From contig OZ026556.1 of assembly GCA_964020155.1 (NCBI GenBank), forward strand, positions 4,555,001-4,597,500: 42,500 nt of DNA, in the 5' to 3' direction. This stretch comes from Chondrilla cf. caribensis. Its lineage: Eukaryota > Porifera > Demospongiae > Chondrillida > Chondrillidae. Within the stretch, counting starts at the first letter, position 1. The number at the start of each line of letters is the position of its first letter. The notes below the pieces were generated by a model, which did not search any database, was not told the origin of the DNA, and was given only the letters and a program-made list of their open reading frames with translations. This document shows positions 13,509 through 25,217 of the stretch, one piece after another. A program made the position numbers and the translations under genes.

Positions 13509-14286
13509 CGTGCATGTGTTTGTGGACCTTTTGTACTGAAGCAACTCGCAGTGACAGACAACCTCGGTTCAAAGGCCTGTAATGAGTACTGAGGTTCCTA
13601 ATCTGTTGGTGTCTCTGTTTGGCACTTTACGACATAGAATTTAACAGCCAAACAACCAGTCCTCGATGAGACTGTCTACATCTATATTTTGACTAACTGT
13701 TTTGCATTTTTGCAGTTTCAATATCAGTTTTGATAAATTGTTTATCTTGATACGGGTGTGTGGTTTATTGTTTGTTGTCCAATTATCATAAACCGGTTTA
13801 AATGTACACACTCAAAATGTATGGGGAGGCGTTTAGTTTCACTGTAGACTCTGCACTTCTTATAGAGCTGTTTCCATCGCACGAGAGAGTTTTTCTCCCC
13901 AACAAGTGAATGAGAATCTCCAAGCAGTAGTGTCCAATCTGGCAACACGCCTCCCAGGTGGTTGGAAACAGGTGCAATGTGTTCACATCAAGACACACAG
14001 TTCAGTGGCCCTCCCACTGTACAAATCATTGCCCGAGCTTCCCAACAGAGTGGAAATCGAAGGGTCTGCTGTGAAAGTTTCCAGGAAACGTCTCCCGGAC
14101 AGCTCAACATCAGATCAAGAGGATTTACCGGAAGAAGGAAGTGATGTCATCAAGGAGGATGATTGTTTGAAAACTGAAGCAAAGAAAGTAAAAAGGATTG
14201 TCTCAGTGAAGAAGTCTTCGAAAACCCAACCACTTAGAATTAGAGGCAGCAGAATTAGAAAACCGTCTAAGAAACTAAAAATGTGA
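1944..14286 (+). CDS. RSL1D1: Ribosomal L1 domain-containing protein 1 (nucleolar)
   Basis: Exon model: 1944-1970, 2039-2184, 7674-7791, 11947-12095, 13305-13403, 13866-14286. The total is 960 nt, encoding 319 aa plus stop, with all GT-AG junctions in compatible phase. The start is AAAATG, followed by the short first exon MSSLILEEQ. Residues ~10-235 read as a continuous L1 fold of the RSL1D1/Utp30/Cic1 type: VFKAVAALHHY, LRIPIPHAFHTP, CLITKDSKKT, IIPIDKLKTEFKTFERRR, LFLTDARVYHRLPMLLGK, FYSRKRFPFPVDL and HIKTHSSVALPLY. The last ~65 residues are Lys/Arg-rich (VKRIVSVKKSSK, RIRKPSKKLKM), typical of nucleolar proteins. Family members act in ribosome biogenesis and have been linked to senescence control. 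At 319 aa it is shorter than the ~490-aa human protein, mainly in the tail. Introns 2 (5.5 kb) and 3 (4.2 kb) are filled with repeats. Confidence 0.9.
3161..3770. mobile_element. Foldback MITE pair with an internal minisatellite
   Basis: A reverse-oriented copy (about 3161-3302) abuts a forward copy (about 3303-3770) of one small element family. The arms 3265-3300 and 3345-3380 are inverted repeats of 36 bp with one mismatch. The left end AACTTGCTTAGTATTTACC matches the terminal repeats of the copy at 27660-27845. The forward copy is expanded by the 17-bp array at 3385-3760. No transposase is present. Confidence 0.6.
3385..3760. repeat. 17-bp minisatellite (GTGTACTAACCAGGAGT)
   Basis: About 20 imperfect head-to-tail copies of GTGTACTAACCAGGAGT in RSL1D1 intron 2, with variants such as ATGTACTAACC and occasional one-base deletions. 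The units are contiguous and without spacers. The same unit recurs inverted at 6551-7308. Confidence 0.9.
4264..4382. repeat. (TG)n microsatellite with CATG interruptions
   Basis: A run of TG dinucleotides broken by CATGCGTGCATG segments, ending in a pure TG tract of about 50 bp. It lies in RSL1D1 intron 2. Confidence 0.95.
4424..4868. mobile_element. Tc1/mariner-like remnant with terminal inverted repeats
   Basis: The left end TACTGTACAGTTCAAAAAAA matches the reverse complement of the right end with two mismatches, and both ends begin with TA, as expected for Tc1/mariner TA duplications. Subterminal GGTTAACGG/TAACCGTTAACC motifs are also inverted. The interior (about 4575-4690) reads as a broken transposase DNA-binding region: GLKVSKATILSTIQKYKRHG, then PGSSRLT after a frameshift. 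It is a dead, internally deleted copy. Confidence 0.6.
5074..5393. mobile_element. MITE with TACAGTG termini (pogo/Tigger-like)
   Basis: The ends TACAGTGAGTTCTTGT and, inverted, TACAGTGGAGCACTCTTGT are similar and start with TA. The interior contains AACAAACCAG and TTTGTTATAAGCAGG blocks also found in reverse orientation at about 12645-12805. Another MITE (5240-5344) is inserted in it. Placement in the pogo/Tigger group rests on the resemblance of the ends and is tentative. Confidence 0.5.
5240..5344. mobile_element. 105-bp MITE nested inside another element
   Basis: It is bounded by TACCGTAT at the left and ATACGGTA at the right. The 26-bp terminal inverted repeats (5240-5265 and 5319-5344) differ at only a few positions and contain GGAAAG(C/T)TTCGCGG. 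It has TA at both ends, no coding capacity, and it interrupts the 5074-5393 element. Confidence 0.7.
5395..5453. repeat. Perfect 27-bp inverted repeat with 5-nt loop
   Basis: Arms 5395-5421 and 5427-5453 are exact reverse complements, separated by ATCCA. It begins two bases after the right end of the 5074-5393 element, in RSL1D1 intron 2. The transcript would form a perfect hairpin. Confidence 0.9.
5918..6159. repeat. Two (TG)n microsatellite tracts
   Basis: TG-rich runs at about 5918-5995 and 6089-6159, separated by ~90 bp of ordinary intron. They create spurious Cys/Val reading frames. Confidence 0.9.
6551..7308. repeat. 17-bp minisatellite, inverted (ACTCCTGGTTAGTACAC)
   Basis: About 44 tandem copies of ACTCCTGGTTAGTACAC, the exact reverse complement of the unit at 3385-3760. 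Variants include GGTTGGTAC, GGTTAATAC and CTACTGATT. Only the array is visible; the core of the foldback element is absent. Longer variant combinations recur, indicating array-internal duplication. Confidence 0.92.
7986..8584. mobile_element. Possible hAT-like MITE
   Basis: Left end CAGGGTTGCACCGATA and inverted right end CAGTAGAGGTGCGCTGATA resemble the CAGxGGTGCACCGATA ends common in hAT-type elements. The interior has repeated ATCGGT/ACCGAT motifs. I could not see a matching 8-bp target duplication, so the boundaries are tentative. Confidence 0.35.
9235..9360. repeat. 31-bp tandem repeat, ~4 copies
   Basis: Successive copies of a unit containing CCTATATGTGCTTGTATACA with a variable last third. 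Degenerate traces extend to about 9490. It lies in RSL1D1 intron 3. Confidence 0.75.
10847..10887. repeat. (TTG)n trinucleotide repeat
   Basis: About 12 near-perfect TTG/GCTGTTG triplets in RSL1D1 intron 3. Confidence 0.9.
11430..11575. repeat. 26-bp tandem repeat, ~5.5 copies
   Basis: The unit contains CATCAGTATGTCACTATTGA, with interior variants (TATCCCACAATTGA and others). It sits about 370 bp before RSL1D1 exon 4. Confidence 0.75.
12645..12805. mobile_element. Second, reverse copy of the 5074-5393 type MITE (degenerate)
   Basis: Read on the minus strand, this stretch shares GATATAAGCAGGGCTT, the CGGGGCAA block and GACAATTACCTAT with the element at 5074-5393, in the same order. The ends are decayed. 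Confidence 0.45.
13418..13517. repeat. (TG)n microsatellite
   Basis: About 100 bp of TG with a few CG interruptions, starting ~15 bp after the donor of RSL1D1 exon 5. Confidence 0.95.
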
Positions 14287-14425
14287 TTGTGTTGTTGTCA
14301 TGTGTGTATCATGTGACTCACTGACTTGTAAGATGTATTTTCAATGAATGCCATCTCTTCTAATGTTCAATATTAGCCAATAATATTATCGTGACATTGT
14401 GTTCGATATCTGTGTCAACTTCCTA

Positions 14426-14431
14426 AATAAA
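14426..14431 (+). terminator. RSL1D1 polyadenylation signal (AATAAA)
   Basis: AATAAA in the context CCTAAATAAATGAC, 140 bp after the RSL1D1 stop and followed by a GT-rich stretch. It is the first canonical signal after the stop. Confidence 0.7.
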
Positions 14432-14715
14432 TGACAGACTAGCACATGTAGCTTGTACAGTCTTGTAAATTATTTCCATGCTCAATTAGGTTATTCTGAT
14501 GGTTGAGAAAAACTACGGCATGAAGTGTCTGCCAATGTTACTTTTTACGCTAGACTCCTAGGATAGCACAGTTGTACTAATGATTAAAACGGCGAATGCT
14601 AACTTTGGCAGAGAATATCAGAATTTGGGAAACTAAAACGTTAACAATACGCAAAGAGACTTTCCAACATAGTGCAGTGTCGTTTTGATTACATTCGGTT
14701 CTCTCCAGCACTGAC

Positions 14716-14860
14716 TTAGCATCCGATGGTCGACTGGTGTGACGTGCCATCCATTACGACGTCGCAGACATTTAATTTTTCAATATGCGTTGTTGTGACG
14801 TCATACTCCCCATCATCGTACACGCCAATGAGGCGCGGTCTCCTCCTACTGGTAATCCCA
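14716..14860 (-). CDS. Candidate unassigned terminal exon
   Basis: On the minus strand a good acceptor (TGTTATTCTAG) is followed by an open frame, entered after two bases of a split codon. It encodes 47 residues beginning GITSRRRPRLIGVYDDGEYD and ends in TAA at 14718-14716. The composition looks coding (charged and mixed) against AT-rich flanks. It lies downstream of the last homeobox exon, but that exon has its own stop and no evident phase-2 donor was found. It could be an alternative 3' exon, the end of a small unrecognised gene, or chance. No family was recognised. Confidence 0.25.
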
Positions 14861-15387
14861 CTAGAATAACAGTATGGGAATGTAAGTTATAGAACGTACT
14901 GCAGCTCCATTATGAGACCAGAATACGTACCACTACCGCAGTATGGGAGCACCAGTATCAGTAGGTATTGTATTACTATGTGTACAAGAGAATACTGCTC
15001 CAACAGCATATATAAATACTCAAACACAAAACTTCTCACAGAGTCCTCCTCCACTTCCATCACAGGGGGACATGCATCGATACACCATTTTATATTTCTG
15101 TAATATACAGCTTCCACTAATTTCCTTCACATCACATACAATAATATGTACATGAGACCACCAATTCATACATATAAAATAATCTATAAGTGCACTGTGT
15201 CACAGTAATAAATAGTTATAATTATAATAACATAAAAACTTATAAACACACCAACTTGGTTGGTAACAAGTTGATACCATGTAGCACATTATACTATGTA
15301 CACCAACATTGCGTGTGGCAGCCGCAACGGGGCTACATATAAAAAGACATAGTAAATTAACATCAAACACGACGATCGGGAAACTAG

Positions 15388-17109
15388 CTATGTGCGATTG
15401 AAACGAAATTGAATGTCTTCCCGTAGGATCACTTCTAATTCTACAAAGTCTTTCATTCTTTGAACGTCGTTATCACCTCTCACCCAAACATCTGGGAGCT
15501 TGCGGATCCTGGCAATTGCCTTCTTGTGTATGCAGAGTTCTTGGCACAGCGTGTGAAGTAAAGTGGAGTAGGTGCGAAGAGGTACGTCGACTTCGATGAA
15601 ATCTCCATAAGTTAGTTCCTTGTTACTGCAGCAGACTTTAGCCACGAAGGGCTCCAGTATACCTGTAGGTACAGACAAGATGCAATGAGTCCATGTACGA
15701 GGATTTTGATCCACATGTACATAAAGACAAGATACATACAAGTGAGTCCATTTACGAAGACTCTCATCCACAAGTACATACAGACAAGATACATCAGGGT
15801 ATCAGGGATTCTTATTTAACGTGGGGAACCGTTAGCCATAGGCTATTCAAAGTGGCACCCACAATGCATGCAAGTGAGTCCATGACCGAAGATTCTGATC
15901 CACAAGTACATACAGACAAGATATGAGCCTATGCATGAAGGCTCCCATGTACATGAATACCTGTACATACAGGCAAGATACAGTGAGTGGGCGTCCTTAG
16001 TGTACCGGACAAGTGTTTGGCACAAATCCACTAACAAACACACAAAGCTGACAAGTTGATTGAATTGTGCTTGATAAGAAAGTTGAGAAGGCTCTCAATC
16101 CCAATTTATATTCTATTATCGCATGGCGGATTATCAGTAGTCAATTAGAAATCAGTTTACAGACACGCATAAAGTGCCCCAGGGTGCATGTACATAACCA
16201 GAGTCCAACAATGCATGTGTGTGGCTATACGCGTATGCTCACACATGAAAATGTATGTGCTTGTGTACATGTGTACACATACATTTGTGTGTATTAATTC
16301 GAAGTATCCATAATGCCTGTAATATACGAAAATATGAAACCATACACATACACTTATATGTGTATATATGTACACAAGATACACATACACACATATGCAT
16401 GTATACATGTATGCATACGCGACTCATGTACATATGCATAGATTCATATGTACATGAGATGTATATACACACATACATATACATATGCAGCCACATGTGT
16501 AATATATGCTTATGTAACAGTCTGTAAATTCATCACAAGCATCATTTGCAAACAAAACTTGAAGAAATGTGCAGAATTGAACGGAATCAACGAACCAGAT
16601 ACTTTGTTGGAAGCAGCAGGGAGGGGGAGCCATACCACAACTCCACCACCAAACTACCGATGTGTAGTGCACCTAGGTTCTACTGTGTCCATAATGCATT
16701 GGAATTTATACTGGATTGATACACCATATAGAACTGATTTTATACAAGGCACTGTGTCTCCATCAGGCCTTTGTCTACCCTGCAATGGGGCCAATGACCA
16801 ACAGATCAAAGCTCACAAGTTTGAAAGGGTCAGATTGGTGGTCATGACTACCTCATAGGGTAAGCTGACTTTCCTTTTCAGCAGTGTACAGTCCAACCTT
16901 GTATGGCTTCTAGCTGACCAAGTTGCACACAGGAAAGTGTAAAACAGCTTTCAATGTTGTGTCCCACACCTCTGATGGCTTCTAACAATACGTGATGTAT
17001 CATCACATACATGAAAGGTTATGACCAGGAAGTTATTTTCAGTTGTTTAAGCCAATGACAATACAGACATACACGCACACAAATGAACACAACTAGACGG
17101 ATGAGATGC

Positions 17110-17151
<42 letters not shown>

Positions 17152-19725
17152 GCAAAGTGTTCATAACCAGTATCTACTATACACAGAGAACAAAAGATAG
17201 TGGTAATGTTAACAAGACAAGCTGTTAACTGATCACCAGAAGTAACCAAGTGTCCCCCCCAAGTAGTGTCTATACATAGTACGCACACATACATGCGCAT
17301 GCGCACACACACATTAGTACTGTTTACTGTGTACGGTGTTGTGTTGTGTATTGTTGTTTACTGTGTACAGTGTTGTGTTGTGTATTGTTGTTTACTGTGT
17401 ACAGTGTTTAGGTGTGTAATGTGTCCCTGTGAACATACTTTCTCGTGTGTCCAAGGGGTCAGTCTGACTAGCAACATTTCGCAATGATGACGTTCTTGGC
17501 ACATCACGTCTAATGTCTTGTCCTCGCATGGTTTGTGGAGATGGGAGTCTAGACATCTCTGAGAAAGGCTTCATTGGTGTTTGTTTCTGGATGACGGAGA
17601 TGGACGGTCGCTGAATTGTATCCATGGTAACAACAGGTGGGATATTGTGTATACCGGCAGGGTTGAGCACAGTGACAGGCATTGGTCCTGTGAAACTGGG
17701 GATGAAGGTCGGTCCGGATGTGATCGTCATCGCCCCTTCCATGTGCTGCGGATTGATGACCATTAGCTGTGACGTTGGGGTAACCGCGGGTGGCAGATGA
17801 GCCTCACTACCTTGATGACCAAGATCACTGTCATCAGAATGGTCTCCAGCAACGAGTCCGCCATCCGTGTGGTTATCTTTCGAGGCTCGATTCACCAACT
17901 CTTCCTGATTTTTCTTCCTACGGCGATTGTGAATCCAATTCTGTGGGAACAACAAGAAAATGTGTTAATTTGTAGCACTTGTAGTTTGTTTAGCGACGGG
18001 ACTGTTGTACACACATAAGTGAGAGAGAAACAGTCCTGTACCGGAGCCCCTCACTACAGCTCTCTCAGGCTGTACTTGAGTGACTATATGTTTACCACAC
18101 AGGCATCTTTGTTTCAAATTGGACATAGTGAAAGGTTCACTGTGGATGTACTGATAGTAACCACAATGTATAGTTGAAGTATGAGTAATTTCCTAGAAGA
18201 CCAATGGTATGTGGTTGATAAACAGCTTCAAAATTGTAAATGAAAACTCAACGCATCGTGGTGCATAAAATATTCACGTAAACAAAAGCTTCCCACAATC
18301 TACCCATTACATTCCCATTGCCATAACACATTAAATTAAATTGTATAATTGTGGTAGGTACATATACAGTACTAAAAGGGTTGACCCCGAGACCAGATTG
18401 AAATGGGAATTGGGAGAGAAAATTTCCCATAGGCGAGCCTGTAGACACACACTCAGCAAACCTATGGGACATGTAAAACAGTCAAGATTACGTCTTTAAT
18501 AATTTCACCTAGTGCATCAATGAATGCTATTGATTGTGAAGGCTATCATTTCTTCAGAGGTCAAACAATCCATCAAAGGTTACCCTTTCAATCGATAGGG
18601 CAAGTAATTCCGTGTCTACAAGCCTTGCAGAAGTGAGTAAATGTATTCGCGTTACAAAGGCCCTGCCTACATAAACAAAGATTCGGTGAAGGTGGTACAA
18701 AACGACCAACAACAACAGCCACAGGAGAGAAATAAAGGATGCCACATTGAGTGGGGTCAAACCGTATTTATAATAAACATTATTCCATCTCCCAATCAAG
18801 GGTTTTGGAAAATGATATGCATATCAACGAACTGTAGACTAAATGTCACCATCCGTTTACTTATAAAATTAGACCAGAATAGTGTAAACAATAAACATTA
18901 CAGTTGTGAGAATCTTGTTAGCAATGTAAACACGATCCATTATGGAATAGACTGGACCTAAACCTCCCAGGCAGAATGCTGGCCACTTACATGTATGATA
19001 TCCATCCGCAGTCCTGTCTCTTGCTGTGCTTGCTCCTGGAGAGTGCGAAGTTTCCTACTGGTACTCTTCATGCCTACCTGCCACAACCGTTCCAATGCTT
19101 CTCTCTGCATTGGCAGTATCACGGTCCGAGGTGCACTCTTCCCCTCACCTGTTTTTCCTACCTTTCTCATCATGCTGTCTCTCCGATCACCACCTGCATC
19201 AAACATTCCCGCCTGATTACCCAAGTTAAATGTGTTGTTATACTCCGAAGTTGTCCCCTGTGAATGCTGGTCGTCTTCTTGTGACAGTTTGAATCTCTTT
19301 GTCTGTTGTTCATCTTCTTCATCACTGTGTAAGGATGAAGGGCTCCCAACTTCAACAGGCATTGGTATAATCCCGAGCGTGTCCTCTGCGTAAGTGTTCT
19401 TAATGTCGAATTGAGGGTATTGACCGGTGACCGCTTCACCATCGCCCTTTACGGCCTGTGTCCGATGCTTCACTGGAATTGATGAGCTGCCGGAATCGGA
19501 GCCTGTTGAATATGTTTCGTGTCGTTCTTGGTGCTGCGCAGTCAAACCCGTATGCCCTTCTGTCTTTTGGTTCTCTAAGGCCGGTGAAGAAGTGCTACTG
19601 TCTCGAGAGAAAGGACTGACATCTCTGCTACCTGGAGATTCCACGGAATGCCATGAGGATGGCTTGATTTGTGAAGGCGTCCTGCTCTTTCGTCTGCTGG
19701 AGGCGTAAAGCTGCTCGCTTTCCAT
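15388..19725 (-). CDS. Divergent homeodomain protein with ANKRD40-like C-terminal domain
   Basis: Minus-strand exon model: 19725-18991, 17940-17439, 15662-15388. The total is 1512 nt (503 aa plus stop), phases 0 and 1, with donors GTAAGT and GTATGT and acceptors CCCACAG and CCTACAG. Residues ~1-195 are Ser/Thr-rich and acidic with a KRFKL basic patch. Residues ~198-258 form a homeodomain. Helix 1 is around QREALERLWQV, helix 2 around LRTLQEQAQQETGL, and helix 3 is NWIHNRRRKK, which keeps W48, N51 and R53 but has I49 and H50. The intron falls between homeodomain positions 46 and 47. A Pro/Thr-rich linker follows. Residues ~414-503 match the ANKRD40 C-terminal domain (DFIEVDV, RIRKLPDVWVRGDNDVQRMK, ELEVIL). 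If exon 2 is not spliced, the frame runs to a stop at 17392 and the last domain is lost. Likely a nuclear transcription factor; the homeobox class (HDX- or ZHX-like?) is not settled. Confidence 0.72.
15685..15985. repeat. Degenerate tandem repeat, ~57-66-bp unit
   Basis: Four to five imperfect units contain GTGAGTCCATGTACGAAGAT, ATCCACAAGTACATACAGAC and AAGATACAT. They lie immediately upstream (minus-strand sense) of the last homeobox exon and may contain its branch point and acceptor region. Confidence 0.6.
17112..17149. repeat. (AC)n microsatellite, i.e. (TG)n on the minus strand
   Basis: About 19 AC dinucleotides in the second intron of the minus-strand homeobox gene. Read in the sense of that gene it is a TG repeat, like the intronic repeats of its neighbours. 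Confidence 0.95.
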
Positions 19726-19919
19726 CTCTGCGACCGATGAACGGCGAACTCGCTCCTCTACTAAATCTGGCCTTGTAATGTATTAATATGTAATAATAAT
19801 TAGATTCGCGTAAATACCAAAGATCACTCCTGTGATGGTAGACGGTGATAGAATGACGTCAGAGCCTTGTCTACAGTGATACGTAACACGCAGACCGTAC
19901 AGCCAACTTCCTGAAGGAA
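19726..19919. promoter_or_regulatory. Candidate bidirectional promoter with CRE (TGACGTCA at 19854-19861)
   Basis: Only 194 bp separate the start codons of the divergent homeobox (-) and ANKRD40 (+) genes, so both promoters or 5' UTRs must share it. It contains a perfect palindromic CRE, TGACGTCA, the known site for CREB/ATF factors, 59 bp before the ANKRD40 ATG. An AT-rich stretch (TAATATGTAATAATAATTAG) lies nearer the homeobox start. Confidence 0.5.
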
Positions 19920-25056
<5,137 letters not shown>

Positions 25057-25217
25057 AGACCATTGAATTGTTATGAATTTTTATCCGAAATTATTTTCTG
25101 CGCACGCGCAGAACAATGTGGATGCAGTTGCGCGGGTGTACCGAATAATCCGTGTTGTGGGGAGGACCTGTAACCAGTGACGTGTGCGAATGCGTAGATA
25201 GGGACATAGATACTAAG
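25057..25217. promoter_or_regulatory. RNASEH2A promoter region with NRF1 motif (25099-25110)
   Basis: The 161 bp between the ANKRD40 stop and the RNASEH2A ATG contain TGCGCACGCGCA, a perfect match to the NRF1 consensus (YGCGCAYGCGCR), ~107 bp before the ATG, plus a nearby GCGCGGG. NRF1 sites are common in TATA-less housekeeping promoters. No AATAAA for ANKRD40 was seen here, so its 3' end probably overlaps this promoter. Confidence 0.5.

Larger units (their letters stand above)
14287..15387. other. Tail-to-tail intergenic region, RSL1D1 and homeobox gene
   Basis: It holds the RSL1D1 3' UTR with a polyadenylation signal at 14426 and the presumed 3' UTR of the minus-strand homeobox gene. Around 14740-14815 are three ACGT-core motifs (GTGACGTG, CGACGTCG, TGACGTCA). 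A candidate minus-strand exon at 14716-14860 is listed separately. Confidence 0.6.

Noticed and set aside
17294..17305. TGCGCATGCGCA, a perfect NRF1-type palindrome
   Set aside because: It lies inside the homeobox intron within CA/TG-rich sequence, far from any start codon; probably a by-product of alternating purine-pyrimidine repeats.
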